Assembly: GCF_039555335.1 (NCBI RefSeq)
Contig: NC_092629.1
Coordinates: 7,301,432-7,365,431 of the forward strand
Length of the DNA stretch: 64,000 nucleotides
Direction: 5' to 3'
Source: Amphiura filiformis
Lineage: Eukaryota > Echinodermata > Ophiuroidea > Amphilepidida > Amphiuridae
The notes under the pieces are model-generated. The model had not been told where the DNA came from and searched no databases. It saw only the letters and a program-made list of their open reading frames with translations. Positions within the stretch are counted from its first letter, which is position 1, and every line of letters starts with the position of its first letter. The translations under genes were made by a program, and so were the position numbers. Below, piece after piece: positions 1 through 13,396 of this stretch.

Positions 1-483
1 AATAGAATAATATATACAATAGAGATAATTCCGCAGGTAATCCCGTCGCATCTATTCATACTTATAGTCCTTTTGTTCGCAAGTACATCCATTTGTAGCG
101 TTTGATATGGTATATGCATAGATACCGCGTGTAGTTAATCCGATTATTATATGGCACTTCAACAGCGAATAGACCATGTAGAAGCTGTGTGTTTTGCCGA
201 AGGGAACTATATTGTGTTGTAAACTTTAATCATTCCTTTGTCTACCTGTGTTTTCGGAGAAGGTGTAACACGGGTGATGGAATGCAGTTTAAAATTTCCC
301 CCAAGGCCGAATCATTTCACATTTTGGGTGCATTGTAGCCGACGGCTACCCAACTAAAGGCTGCTAGTCAGGTGTAGGAATGCGTGGATTTGGATTCGTC
401 TATATGCGAGTGTGGAGTTTATTCTAAATGTTTATTTTTGTGGAGCTGATTTCAGGCATTGATTAAAATGATAAATTTCACAA
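1..483. other. No feature seen
   Basis: Mixed-composition intergenic DNA; I see no ORF, repeat or RNA gene. Confidence 0.5.
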
Positions 484-660
484 AAAGGGAGGGGAGATAC
501 TTGAGACTGACAGACTGAACAAGTGAGGGGAGGGGGCGAGGGAGAAAGAGAAGAGAGGGAGAGATGGAAAGACTAGAAAAAGAAGAACACGAGAGGAGAG
601 ATTGCCAGGGAGGGGGAGGGGATACCGTAATGATTCGGAGGGGGAGAATGTGAAATAGGG
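484..660. repeat. Polypurine tract on the plus strand
   Basis: About 175 bases are almost all A and G (GGGAGGGG, GAGGGAGGGG-type), interrupted by a few pyrimidines. Could form triplex DNA; no gene. Confidence 0.8.
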
Positions 661-760
661 TGTGCTACATTGATACAAAAAAGTCAGGAGGGAAGGGCGA
701 CACAGGCCCGTAGCCAGGATTTATTGGGGTGCGATCGGCTCAAAAGCGGACTTTTGTGAT

Positions 761-1248
761 TTAAAGGCAGGTGACCTGATATATTTGGAGAATCAAATTC
801 TTTAAAACTTACGTATAACATAAAATGTCATCCCTTTCAAGCACTCATGCAAAAAGAACATGTAAATGTTTTTTGTAAATGTGACTAATTCCTAATGGAA
901 TTACCGACATTTATACAGCGTGATATTGGTAGTCTACAAAGTTTTTATTAATGATAATCATCATGATCATGTAATATATTGATTTCAAGTGAAAGGCCCT
1001 ATTTTTCTCATAAACATATTGAAATTAGAAGTCCCAACTCGGTGCATTTCCGAAGATATCATCAAAAAACTGCCTAATTAGTCTCAAATGTGGTATACCA
1101 TATTTGAGACTAATTCGTCAGTTTTTTGATGATTTCGCCAAATTTCAATGTTTATGAGAAAAATATGAGCTTTCATCTGATACCAAAATCAGCATTTTGA
1201 TGAGGTAAAGTGGGGGATGAGATTGTCAACCAGGTTACCCACCTTTAA
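761..1248. mobile_element. Fold-back element, TTAAAGG ends (copy 1)
   Basis: Starts TTAAAGGCAGGTGACCTGAT and ends GGTTACCCACCTTTAA; the central arms around GTCTCAAATGTGGTATACCA are self-complementary. The same element is at 61,512-62,043. Confidence 0.75.
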
Positions 1249-2364
1249 GGGCTCCTTTTTAACGTTTTTACAGAAAAAGAGACCTTTTTATTCGAATTGG
1301 CAATTTGTCACATAAATATGAACCACTTTAACGATATCAAAAGCCTATTATAGGTATTAGAGGACATAAAAGCGAGAGGGGCGCTAGACCACTAAAAACA
1401 CCGGTGTTCCACACACACTGTGTGTATCTTGTCTTATCCAGCCTTTATTGACAGCAGGCATCCACCTCTATTGAAATATTAAGCTGATTGGTACTTCAAA
1501 CTTCAATGAATTCAAATTACAGATCAACTCACATAATCCCTTGCATTTTCGTTTCTGAACAATAGAGCTCCCGAAACTGAAAAGATAAAACAACCCTATA
1601 ATTTGAAATTCACGAAATAATACAAATTTTAGGTATTTTTGAGAAAAAAATGTGTATCTTCAATACGAAAGGTCAACATTTTCAGATGATCGTCTGCTTT
1701 TCCTCCCAGCTACACACTTTAAGTAGATATCAGTAGATTTATAAATTTTACTTCGAGGACTGTTAAATATGAATAAATAATTTGCCATAAAATGTGTTTT
1801 ATATCGCCAATTTCAAATCTTGATATCGGAAGGACATTCCTTGTATTCAGAATGCAATTCGATATGCACTTTAAATGTCCCATAAAAATACTGTACAAAT
1901 GATAATCACGCCCTATATTAAATCTTAAAATCGAATACACCAAAGAAATGGATCAGTTCGGCCGAGATTAAACCAGCAATTATAGGGACGAAACAAATAC
2001 GATATCTTACACTTCCCACAATGCACTTCTCCAATTTCAATTTCTGTACTGATTGGCTATAGTGTAACATGGGTCAAGAGTGACAAAATGTACCGCAATG
2101 AACAGAGCACATCCAGATCTTGCAAAATATGTTTATTTTTTGATTATCAACCCATGTTCAGCCAGTCTATACTCAAACTGAAAACAAAAGGAAGCTGTAA
2201 AAAGTAATGGGAGTGTCTATTTGAAGAAATGAGGTGATGTATCATGTTGCAAAGGATTCTGGGAAGGGCAAGCTATCTTCTCTAGGGACTTTGCATCAAA
2301 GTCCTAGACCACTAAAGCACGCAACTAACATGCCACATTTTTTTGCAATACTTAAATTTGATTC
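1249..2364. other. No feature seen
   Basis: AT-rich intergenic DNA without coding frames or clear repeats. Confidence 0.5.
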
Positions 2365-2368
2365 TTAA

Positions 2369-2720
2369 GGGGGTACTACACCCCTGGCCAATTTTGTGCA
2401 CATTTTTGCATTTTACTCGAAAATTATAGCACATTGGTGACAAGTAAGGTATGTATATTATAGGGGCAAGGACTACAACTACTGAACTGGAAATTTTATT
2501 TCAGCACAGACAACAGTTGTGGAGTTACAGTCAAAAATGAGGGAAAACCAATATTTGATCAATAAATCAATAACTACTTGCTTTGAGTTGCTGAATTTTC
2601 AGTGCAGTAGTTGTAGTCCTTGCCCCTATAATATCCATATCTTACTTGTCACCAATGCGCTATAATTTTTGAGAAAAATGCAAAAATAGGCACAAAATTG
2701 GCCAGGGGTGTAGTACCCCC
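2369..2720. mobile_element. Fold-back MITE with TTAA flanks
   Basis: 352 bp between two TTAA (2,365-2,368; 2,721-2,724). Ends GGGGGTACTACACCCCTGGC are inverted, and the arms remain complementary for ~160 bp, so nearly the whole element is one hairpin. Family name here: GGGGTACTACACC. Confidence 0.8.
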
Positions 2721-3399
2721 TTAACTTACTCATAGATGTAAGTGGCCTGAAGTGACTTTGAGGGAAAAAGCATGTGAATTTGTGTTATTCGCCTATTGCA
2801 CAGTTCCGCCATATGCGGGGAGAGCCTCGAACTGGCAATAGACATGAAAGGACGTAATATGTAACTTTACACAATGTTATATAACAGAATGGGTGTAAAG
2901 CCTTAAAACGGGCTGAAAATAAATTAATAAGTGAGGAAATTTGGAGTAACAAAATACTTGAAATCAGGCACATCGCACATGCCTGAAAACTGACATCACT
3001 TACATGGAAACAGTTACAGAATAAAGATTCAAATTATATGGATACGGTAAATGAAATGAAAAGTGTCGCTATAAGACAACTTGTTACTGTGCCACCAGTT
3101 GCGGACAGAATCTCTTACATGCTTTGTAAGCTTTTTTAATACAGTCTATCAACACACAGACAATATAAATGACATAACAACTAGGTCACAGGTAGCCCAG
3201 TTGGATCAACAGGCATTTTGAAAATGCTCCAAATATGATTTAAACACTGATTGAGTGGACACATATATCAATATGTCTTTTGTGTGATGCACATCGGACC
3301 TCCGGTTTTTATAATACATGCATTTTATATGTCTAATATTGTATTGCTTTTACCAATAATGTAGTTAATGTAGATAATGACTTGAAAGTGCCCATGAAT

Positions 3400-3780
3400 C
3401 CTTAAGATTATAGGATGTATTGTTGGTCGAAGCAGCAGAAAAAAAGTAGTTAACAGCATCTTGCGAATGGTAGTGAGCTTCAGCAAAAATTGCATTGCTC
3501 AATTCATAGGAGCATGTAGAAGAATTCAAATATCACAGATATACTTTTGTAGGTCCTGTGGTTCTTGAGTTGTTGTAAAGAGGGCTGAAACAACAACACT
3601 TTTGTAAAACGTACATAACTCATTAACAATAATAAATTAAGCAAGTTTTCAAAGTATATGATTTGTAGAATGAACCTTTAAAAAACACCAAAGTATAATT
3701 TGTCAATAATATATTGATTCAGATTATAAAAATCAATTTTTTTGGCTGCTTCGACCAGCAATACCTTGTATACCCTTAAG
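3400..3780. mobile_element. MITE with GGTCGAAGCAGC inverted ends
   Basis: CTTAAGATTATAGG...TTGGTCGAAGCAGC at the left is matched by GCTGCTTCGACCAGCA...TATACCCTTAAG at the right. TTAA occurs at both edges. No ORF. Confidence 0.7.
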
Positions 3781-4079
3781 CCAAAAATCAATGCATAAAT
3801 GTTCATGTCATTTTTATTTCACAGAATATTGTTTTGAAACTTGGTCAAAGTGTTCCTAATGACTTATTATAGCATTTATGCAAAATCAATTAACTAACCG
3901 TCCTAATTTGCATAAATAACATTCACCCTAATTTGCATAAATAACCTTATGCAAATTAGCTCACTAATTATGTAAATTATGGAAGATAGACAGTGCAATA
4001 CATTAGTAACTCTTTGACATTTCAAGGCAATATTCTGCAAAATAAAAATACCATGAACATTTATGCATTGATTTTTAGC
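3781..4079. mobile_element. MITE with ~50-bp inverted ends
   Basis: CCAAAAATCAATGCATAAAT at the left and its complement ATTTATGCATTGATTTTTAG at the right; arms continue for about 50 bp. It abuts the element at 3,400-3,780. Interior carries repeated TTTGCATAAATAAC. Confidence 0.75.
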
Positions 4080-4687
4080 AAAGTATTGTCATGGTAATTA
4101 GCATTATTAGTCATTTTAGCTTATTACCTACATAAATTGTTGGTAAAACAATCAGATACAAAGAATATGTAACTTGACAGTATGTCTGATTCGCTTCAAA
4201 TAAAAGACATGTTGATCATTGTATTGTGCCCTTCTCTAGTGTTTTAAACATGCTCAGAACATCTAGTTTTCAGAAAATGCCTCATGACCAACCTTATTAA
4301 TACAAAATCGTATCATTTCCATGTTTTCTACATAAATCGTCATCAAAAATACATATAAAGTTGAACATAATCTTGTTCTTTCAGTTATTTCTTCACACTG
4401 ACGGGAGAAACCACCAGTTATAATTATTTGTACAATATTTACATGGTCAAACAAGAAAAAATTTGGTATATCACAATGTTTTTCAAGATACCCAATTGGG
4501 TAAAATGTAGGGTAACGAAAACAATGGGTACAAAAGCCCGAATATACAGTGCTGTAGTTATAATACATACATGAAAGGCGGAAAAGAACCCTGTTCTACG
4601 GGTCAGACCGATCCAGATTGTGTTCTTGCAAATCATAATTTATTTTAGCCATATTTTTTGGCCAAAATGGATTGATTTTGACTGAAT

Positions 4688-4964
4688 GGGCTATTCCATT
4701 TAAAATCCACACTACCGCTGTTGAAGATTTTGGAAATATATTCCACTGGGGGAGTATGTTTTTCAAATGTAATTGGTCAGAGTTAATCATTTTGAAACCC
4801 ATACACCCCGTATAATGGTTTTACCTATATCTTCCACAAATGGAGTGAGTAGTTCAAATGGAAGTTACCCAATTGTCTATTATATTCAAAACTTATACTC
4901 CCTCTGTGGAAGACTTTAAGCTAAATCTTCCACAGGGGTAGTGTGGATTTTAAATGGAATAGCC
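4688..4964. mobile_element. CTATTCCA-type MITE copy
   Basis: Inverted ends GGGCTATTCCATTTAAAATC / GATTTTAAATGGAATAGCC, with internal CTTCCACA-type motifs in both orientations. This family (about 180-280 bp) recurs at least ten times in the window. Confidence 0.8.
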
Positions 4965-5888
4965 AGTGATTCAGATTGGCTTTTACGATTCATATTTTAT
5001 TTTGGCCATATTTTTTGGCCAAAATGTATTGCTTTTGACTGAAATTGTGTGGAAAATAAGTCCACCTGTAGAACAGAGTTTTTTGTCACCTAATATCCTT
5101 TTTACTTAATTGGTGCTTAAATACTGAATGATGTTAAGTTAAGGTATTATTTTGACAAATAAATGAACTGAAATGTGTGTTAGCTTTTCTTTCAGTATCT
5201 CGTATCAAGTTCACTTGCTAACATTGATATTCTTTTTTTTTTATGTAGAAAGATTTCTTCAAAATGACAGTACATTGTTTTTAACAATAATGCTATCATA
5301 CTAACATCTCAATCATGTTTAATGGCAAATGGCTGGGCAAATCAAGTTGTGGTTTTCATCGCTAAAAGTTAGCTTTAGTCTAGTTGAAAGACTTCTTCAA
5401 ATCCTGTACTTCAGTAGTCTCATTCACCAAGGCAATATTTTGCAGACAGTTGGAAAAGATGATATTTACCTAAGATTTTTAAAATGGTACTTTCATGGTT
5501 ACTGCAATGCTTTCATGGTTATGGGACATTAAATAAACACCAAAATAATACCCCAAAATACTGAAATGAGTATTTAAGTGACAGTCAATCTAAATTCCAT
5601 TCCCAATTTAACACCCCTCGCAAATGAAGAGCTCAAATGCAAAAACTTAGTGACCCGATCTGATTCACTCAAGCCAAAGTTGGAAATTTTGAAAATTGAG
5701 TTACTACCATTACTAACTTACTTGCACAGTATCTTACCAATGTTGAATCGCCAGGTCTCTTGAAAACCTAGTTGCAAAGTTACAAACCTTTTATATATCC
5801 ATTTTCTTATGTTATTTTCCTCCTCACTTTTTGCCTATATCTTGGTTTCCATAAATTGCAGACTTTGTGTTACTTTAAAGCCAGTATT

Positions 5889-6200
5889 GGGCAATTCCAT
5901 TTGAAACAGGGCTAGCGCTAACTTGTGCCATGGGGTCATAGGCGCATTCTTTTAGCTTTTGGCGCACAAAATTACAATTTAGAGCTTGCTAAGGGTCATT
6001 TTAGAACCCTTCATTTTTATTGTTTTGGATCCATAGATTCACAAAATTTCGAATTTGTAACCCCTTGTTTGAAAACCTAGCGCTACCCCCGACTTAAAAT
6101 CCACACACCTCCTAAACACCATTTAAAATTCCCACTCCCTGTACGGCAGAAGGGCATGTCTTTCACAGGGATGTATGGATTTCAACTGGAATACACCATT
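5889..6200. mobile_element. CTATTCCA-type MITE copy, diverged
   Basis: Starts GGGCAATTCCATTTGAAA and ends GGATTTCAACTGGAATACACC; the interior has gained unrelated sequence. Confidence 0.6.
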
Positions 6201-7074
6201 ATAGGACACATAAGTACGGTAAAAGCCACAATTTTTCCCTTTTCTAAATTGTTTTCTCTATTTTCCATTTACATTTTAGTAAAATGGATTTTATGATGCA
6301 TTGTAAGTTACAAGTGGTTTTGCGCATAAAGTTTAGTGAAATGGAAGCTGTCAGCAAATTGACCATGATTATGTGTTATCATTTATCAAATTTCATTTTG
6401 AAGTGGTGATTTGTTGAATTTAATAGGTGTTTTTTACGCAATTTCATGATTACTTCCATTTCTACTTCGTACTCCTGATTCTGTGATTTTTGCCCGTTTT
6501 CTGTATTCCAGAAAAATTAAAATTATAGCTTTACAGTAAAGTCCAACATATTTATTTTTGTTGCATCTGTAGAATTGCTTTCTTACAATTTCGTTATTTT
6601 TACGAAAGACAAAGTCGCACCTTTATGACAAGTTAGTGGCATCATCTCAAAAAGTTTTGGGAGGTAGAGTTTCATTTAGGCCTATATCTTATTTATTTTA
6701 TCCTGTGGTCCATTTCTCTTAACTTTATCATGTTTATGCAGCTTCGTACGTCTCGAAATCGTTTTAACTTATGACTCATCCATTTCACTCAACTTTCTTA
6801 TGAATGGCACACTTGCAAGTAATAGGGATTTACTACAGGGACCCTTCATAAATTTACGTCTAGTATTGGGTATTCGTAATTTTACGAATGGTTACTTGAG
6901 TTACTACGGGTAAAAAGTTTAGTGAAATGGACCCCAGGTTAGCTCCATTCAATGTACAGCACTGCTTTCAAAGGAGGCCTGAGAGACCGTCTGTCTCCTC
7001 AGCATATCAAGATCTCAAAATTATATGAAGTTGCACACATTCTGTTACCATAGTTACTGCTAGTTAGCATATCG

Positions 7075-7481
7075 AGCTATTCTTGTTGAAATCCATCACG
7101 CCCCTAAAGATGACATGACCTTTTATCTTCCCAAAGTGAATTTCAAATGAGATTACCACAGTGAGTGACTCCACTTGAGATCTACATCCCCTGTGAGGGA
7201 AAATAAGGCTAAGTCTCCCATAGGGAGTGTGTGGACTACAACTGGAATAGCCCATTGCTATTTGTCTACTTAACCTGATTTGTAAACTATAAATGTACAG
7301 CTCTACATTCCAGTTGAAACCCATACACCCCCATGGAAGATGTAACCTTCCACACAGGCAGTGTATATTTCAAATGGAGTTACCCATTCAGCTAACCCCA
7401 TTTGAAATTCACATTCCCTTTGTGAGATATTAATATCATGTATTCCATACGGAGTGTATGGATTTCAACTAGACTACCCCA
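7075..7481. mobile_element. Two adjacent CTATTCCA-type MITE copies
   Basis: 7,075-7,251 and 7,306-7,481 both have CTATTCCAGTTGAAATCC-type starts and CAACTGGAATAGCC-type ends, in tandem with a 55-bp gap. Confidence 0.75.
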
Positions 7482-7803
7482 TTCTACCACTACCTGGGGA
7501 ATTTCTAGGCCAAGGGTAGTGTATTTTTGAAACAATTCATTTGTACAAGTACCTTGTCTCTACAACTAGAATGTATAAAGGAAGTAGGCAAGTAGCCATT
7601 ATGATTTGATACAAAATAAGTAGTATCCTGCCCGTCCCCCATCTGGAAAATCCCAGCTACACCACTGGGGGAGTCCCATTAATAAAAAACCAGAAAACAT
7701 TACATTACATTTTTTACAAATAGTTTTTTAATACCAGTTGCTCTTGAGTAACAAAAAAATATAAATAAACATATGAAGATTTTTGTACATTTTTCTTCTC
7801 CCC

Positions 7804-7831
7804 GATGTGGCAGTAACGTTACTGCCACATC
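7804..7831. repeat. 28-bp perfect palindrome
   Basis: GATGTGGCAGTAAC followed directly by its complement, with no loop. Confidence 0.85.
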
Positions 7832-8067
7832 AGAGTGAAAAATGGTGTCGAGATTAGACCCAAAGAGTGTGTAACACTATGGCCAATCTGCCTGCCACAT
7901 TGGTTTGTCATGACGGAGAACAAAATAGTGTACCTCTGGTATTTATTGCAATTAGCCCCAAATCAAACAACATGTGTCTGTGTCGGCAGGTGCATGAAAA
8001 TAACATGATATTGTAATAGAAACATAACATACAACTATGCAAGAGGAAAAAAAACCTCTGGAAATAC

Positions 8068-8130
8068 CTGCCTGTGGGATTTGAGCTTCAGATAGTGAGT
8101 CCGATGCCCTAATCACTGAGCTACACAGAC
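8068..8130 (-). other. tRNA-derived SINE head (minus)
   Basis: On the minus strand: GTCTGTGTAGCTCAGTGATT (A box), GGGCATCGGACTCACTATCT, and a decayed B box GCTCAAATCCC. Acceptor ends CTGTG/CACAG pair. Looks like a tRNA-derived relic. Confidence 0.5.
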
Positions 8131-8899
8131 TGTCTTGGATAAACAGGTCTCAATCTCAGCAGCGTGCGAGATCTAGTAATGCTTACCCACCAGCCTAACT
8201 ACTGGAGGTACAGTACTTTACCCTCCATGAGCCACACACAAACATGGCAGAGTTGGGACTCTTGGGTCTTTTCTCTTTGGGACATAAAGACAAACTATAC
8301 ATCAACTGCTTTGGACATTATCTTACAACAACAATAACAATACGGCAGGATTGTCACCTTACTTCAACATATTTATCTTACAGATCCTTGAGAGAGACAG
8401 CACCATGGGGAGTGGGCATTTGTGGCCACCGTCTTGGCCTTATACTGCCCCATCCGTAGCAAAACAATAATCTTGGCCAATTCTCCTCAACATAATTTTC
8501 AGATTATCCCCCCCCCTCATGTATGTATTTCAATTGGAATAGTCCATTCACTTTCTGTGGACATATTTTATTCCCTGGCAACTATGCTAGCAAGAATTCC
8601 TGCACTATCATACATATCCAACACCTATTGCAGATAGGACCTTCTTCTTGCGATAACCCCCTGATATGAATGCCATAGACTGAAAAAAAAAAATACACAG
8701 CTTTGGATTTTCCCAAGGATCTTAGAAACTTAGTGATATCCTGGCTAAAAAAGAAAATATACAACATGGGCTCATACTTGGCTACCAGTTGCACCTGTGG
8801 CTATATACCATAACATGCTCAATTTGAGGCCATTGGCGGATGTGTTGATACTATGCGTATTGTTATAGAGGGCCGTACTACAGGCTGTATGCATTATAA

Positions 8900-9538
8900 T
8901 GTCCAAAAGTTATTTTGAACCTAGCTCCCAGAGATCATGTTGGTCAGGTTGAATTTGACTTAGTTAAACTTCTAGATATCCAAAACAGGGCTAGGCAGCT
9001 GAGACTCAACCACATGTACAATATTTTCCATTCACAGGGCCCTTCTTATCTTACCCAGTTTTTACCAAAATTTCTGATATTCATTCTCATGCCACTAGGT
9101 CAAGCTCTTGGAATTTCCATGTCCCAAGAGTTGGTTCAAATACCAAAAAATCTTTTTTCTACCATGCAACTCTTGATTGGAATAACCTACCTTCGCATAT
9201 CAAATCCATTCTGGACAAATGTACTTATAAACATGCTATGAAAAAATACCTGGCTAGAGTTGCTATGACCCATGAGTCTGCTGAATTTGTGTAGCTTACT
9301 CCTTTAGGTCCCCGCCTTTATTTTATCTTATTGTTTCGCACGCTCCCAGGCATCTTTTTGTTCTTTTGTGGGACCCCATTGGAATTAAGTCTACACAGGA
9401 AGCTAGACTTTATGGGTCATCCTGGCAATTCGGCATTTTGGTGTCTTTTTGGTGTGCAGCTTTTCAATGTGTTAATTTTTGTATGTTTCATTGTACAATT
9501 TTATGTCGCTTTTTGCCAAATAAATATGAATGAATGAA
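8900..9538 (+). pseudogene. LINE 3'-end relic (reverse transcriptase C-terminus)
   Basis: Plus-strand fragments read LLDIQNRARQLRLNHMYNIF..GPSYLTQF, then in another frame FFYHATLDWNNLPSHIKSIL-like residues and KKYLARVA, which is the usual C-terminal end of CR1/L2-type non-LTR reverse transcriptases. Several frame changes make it non-functional. It ends in an ATGAATGAATGAAAG tail, as LINE 3' ends often do. Confidence 0.7.
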
Positions 9539-10808
9539 AGGTAGCCTGGGTCTGAACAGTAACCTCAAATGGTGCATTGTCTAGGCTATAACCCCGAACT
9601 GGACATAAATAATGTAATAAGAGGAATATACAAAGATTGGGAGTCAATAAAAAAAAGGTTAACCCCCTGAGCACTACCTGCCGATCTAACATTGCCACCG
9701 ATTGGTCAATTACATGATATCTTCACTTGAATCACCAATCAAAATGGAGCTTTGAAAATAATTCACCCCAATTTTTTTGTGTGGTGAAATTATTCTAACA
9801 ATGTTGCCGATTGGTCCAATTGATAATGAAAACTCCTTTTTGTCTAATCAGCAGTTAGTTCTCATTACCATGACAAAAGGATGTACCCGGTAATAATTCT
9901 GTGCGTCGTTGTTGGTACAGGTGATTATACAACTGGTAGCTAGGTATGCAGCCCAAATATTCTTGGTCTCTAGCTATAATTGGATTGAAAGAAAGTTATC
10001 TTGGTACTCTTGCAGGGCTAACAGTTCCTTGTTTGCTGCCAGAATCCATTTAAATTCGCAATCAAGAAAATGACAAGAATCTTTTGATTCTCCTCCAATT
10101 ACATAATATCAACAAGAATCTACTTGGATTCTCGCAAATCTACCCAGGAGGATCTGTGTGAGAATCGGTTCCCGCCAAATATCTAGCCCTGACTTGGCCA
10201 ATGAATGCCCCAAAGCACCATTAACCCTGTGCCACAAATAAGTTATTGTGCGTCTAGTGCAAGGTGCGTGTATGAAATTGTACGCAACTATTTGACCTTT
10301 TGCATGTACACCAGGGTTTCTCACAAGTCAAACGGCTGTATTTTGTATGTATATCTTGCTCCAGGCACGCATTCTTGATCACTGTACGACGTACGTACCG
10401 TTACGGCTGCAATTATAATGACGATTTTATATCCAATCAATAAAGCAATCAGTTCAACTGCACACCCCACCATATTTGTTATCTTGCTAAATGAAGGCAA
10501 GGGCTCTCTTTGAAGCTGAGCAATTTTTCTTAGTGAATCACCTCGATGCTTAGGCTTTTTTTTTCTGTTGGTCCAAACGAGTTTGTTCAGCTTATAATTG
10601 GCCAAAAAATATAAAGATTCATATCATCCATGAATTGATACAGAATGGTGTGCATACAGCACTTACCCTAGATGCTCAGTAACAAAAACCAAATAATTTT
10701 CGCCAATTATAAGCTGAACTTTAAACCTATGGAAAACCTGTTGCAGCTCTTTACCTCACTTCAAAAGAAATTCAACTTAAAGCTTTCATATCAACTAAGT
10801 GGAGCTAT
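9539..10808. other. No clear feature; weak inverted pieces
   Basis: Contains GATTGGTC repeats in both orientations near 9,690-9,820 and AAGAATC repeats near 10,070-10,130, probably old MITE pieces. No gene. Confidence 0.4.
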
Positions 10809-10989
10809 TGGGCTATTCCACTTGAAATCCACACCCTCCCTGCAGGACTTGAGCTTAATCTCCCACACAAGGAGATGTACTTCAAATTTAGTTACTTGAA
10901 TGGGTGACTCCATTTGAAGTCTACATCCCCTGTGTGGACGATTAAGGTAATGTCTTCCACAGGGTGTAAGGATTTCACCTGGAATAGCA
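10809..10989. mobile_element. CTATTCCA-type MITE copy
   Basis: GGGCTATTCCACTTGAAATCC at the left, CACCTGGAATAGCACA at the right, internal TGTGTGGACGATTAAGG motif as in the other copies. Confidence 0.8.
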
Positions 10990-11337
10990 CATTTGACATA
11001 CATGTCTACACTAGGAAGCAGAACTTCTTTTACATAGAGTGCACAACTGTCATCACCCTTTATACAAACTAGGAGGGGCTTAATTACTGTTACCGACTAT
11101 CCGGCCTGAGCAGCCAATCAGTGGCACTATTAAGTGCTGGACACTTTTGTACATTCTGTAAAACAAATAGTTCTTCCTAGTTAGGTGGATATTTTAAGCC
11201 TTATCATACTCTCAACTACACTCTGTCCAATACGATGCACAGCAAACAAAATTCATCCTTTTTGGCATATAGCAGCTACAATTGTGCAAATGAAGGCATT
11301 CCAGGTACACATTGCCCTGCTGATAACGTACATTGTA

Positions 11338-11731
11338 TAAGGCCCTTCGCACTTAATTATTAGTTTCCTGTTTACCGCCCGCATCCAAAATTGAAAATCT
11401 CAAAATAATTAATTATTTTATTTTTATTTCTAATTTTCTCCTTTAAATTAACTTTCAACTACATCAACTTGCCATTTTCTGACTTTAATAATATCAACAA
11501 TAATGATGAATAAACAAAGAGTACAACTCTACCTTGACTTATTTATAAAATCAAATATTGTTGTGAAATAATTAAATGCCCGCCCTAGTCAAAATGAGTT
11601 GAAGGTTGCTTGTAATAGTTCAAACTAAATAAAGAAAATAAAAGATAATTAATAATTAATAATTAAAAGTCACCTCGTCCCTTTTTCAAAATCTTTAACA
11701 GGAAACTAATAATCAAGTGCGAAGGGCCTAA
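11338..11731. mobile_element. MITE with AGTTTCC/GGAAACT inverted ends (copy 1)
   Basis: AAGGCCCTTCGCACTTAATT left and GAAGGGCC right, inner arms ATTAGTTTCC / GGAAACTAAT; AT-rich centre. A relative is at 58,779-59,322. Confidence 0.8.
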
Positions 11732-11758
11732 AGGAGAGTGATGAACTTAAACAGCATT

Positions 11759-11952
11759 GGGCTATTCCAGTTAAAATCCAGACACCCCCTATGGAAGACA
11801 TCATCACATGACCTTTTTCTTCCACACAGGGCATGAAAGATTTCAAATGGAATCACCCATTCAGATAACTCCTTTTGAAATTCACACTCCCTGTGTAGAT
11901 GATTTAAGGTCATGTCTTCCATAGAGGGTGTATGGATTTAATCTGGAAAACC
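11759..11952. mobile_element. CTATTCCA-type MITE copy
   Basis: GGGCTATTCCAGTTAAAATCC left end; right end TGGATTTAATCTGGAAAACCC. It lies about 340 bp beyond the XPO1 stop, so it may fall in the 3'UTR. Confidence 0.8.
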
Positions 11953-12287
11953 CATTGAGATGTTTCCAAGCCAAAGCTTGTACTAATGTGCTTTCGAACC
12001 ACTGTATGCACCCTTGCTCAAGTTACACGAGCAGCCCTTTTCACCCATGTCTGAAGAGAGAGATAAATGCATCCATGTTGTCGAAAGACAACTCAAGTTC
12101 TATACAATGTTGAATACCTCCATACTTCAAGCAGGCATGCCCTGTTCTCAAATCCACTGATTGTCCCGAAATTGGGACGAATTGAACGCCCTCTCGCTTG
12201 CAATCGCCTCAAAACTTGTAGCAATAATTCAGATCTGATACAGATCTGTTAATGACAGTAAATTGTTTCTTCAGTGGAGGAAGGAGA

Positions 12288-12434
12288 TTAATCCTGCATT
12301 TCTTCTGGCATGTCGTGAGGGTTGATTATACCCGGTACCGACATCTGCACTTTTCGCTTCTCGTCGTGAGCAAGTTTGAGGGCTGTCTCTCGTTCCTCTA
12401 AGAAAAGATCGCTGGAGTCATCGCCTGCGATTTC
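12288..12434 (-). CDS. XPO1: XPO1 exon 22 (last coding exon), residues 1026-1073 and stop
   Basis: 147 nt including TAA at 12,288-12,290. EIAGDDSSDLFLEERETALK, then VQMSVPGIINPHDMPEEMQD. The acidic C-terminal tail is the autoinhibitory end known from CRM1 structures. No convincing AATAAA on the minus strand was picked out in the 500 bp beyond the stop, so the 3'UTR end is left open. Confidence 0.96.
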   Translation of the reverse strand, partial: EIAGDDSSDLFLEERETALKLAHDEKRKVQMSVPGIINPHDMPEEMQD

Positions 12435-12954
12435 CTGTATTTCAAAAAGACAGAGAGCGTGTAAGTTATCGTATTTGCTCTTAACATGTAAAATAGAAAA
12501 TTTCTTTCACTCATGTTGCAAAATTTCTAGAAATATTTTCAATTACACACCCCCCACATACATGCGTGTGTCTTGCATTACTTCTGAGGACTCCAACATA
12601 ACAACACAAAATACACAATGAAGACCTCTGCTTAACGAGGACCTAAACAAGCACCCTCGCTACGTACATCCTCATAAAACTGTGAAAAATTATGATCTTA
12701 TACCATACTGTGCCCTCTATTCACATCTTCGAAGCGTTTTAAACGGTTTAACACTTGTAAGTTCTTTTTCAGGTCATCGCAAATATAAGCACTGGGGAAG
12801 GTGCACTTAGAGTCTGTGTTCACAAACAGAACAGACTACAAAAGTGATTGTGACATGATTTGTACCCTCCTCTTGTATTAATCCTCGATGTGTATAGTGT
12901 GCTTGTCAGTTGGACTCCCCATTACCTCATTTGCCTGACAAGCCCCTTACGTAC

Positions 12955-13051
12955 CTTTATTTGCACCAGGAAGTCCCTCAGATGTTCTTTGAATGCAGGA
13001 ATGTCTTGGTTCAAACTGAATAGTCCCGTTACAAAAACCCGGATCTGGGCA
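12955..13051 (-). CDS. XPO1: XPO1 exon 21, residues 993-1025
   Basis: 97 nt. Completes aspartate, then AQIRVFVTGLFSLNQDIPAF and KEHLRDFLVQIK before donor AAG|GTACGT. Acceptor is CCCTTAG. Confidence 0.95.
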
Positions 13052-13396
13052 CTAAGGGATAAAAACAAAACGACAGGAAAATGGTTAATGGAAGGGCATT
13101 AATTCGATTAACAAACAGATGTATATAATATGATCAGCACGTAATAGGCAAGAATCATTCAGTTTTTTTATACTGCGTCAATAATGTGCCAACTTACTTA
13201 TTTGATTTGAGGTAGCTTTCATAGATTGCGTAATGTTTTGAACTTGTTTTTCAGAGTTCATGTTGGATGGCGGAAGGAATATACATTCAGGAATGAATTT
13301 TGAAACTATTCTTAAGCTTTCCATTATATAAACATGAAATTTATTATAAATTTTGTAATTTTTTACATAATACTTCGCAATAATTCAGGAACTTAC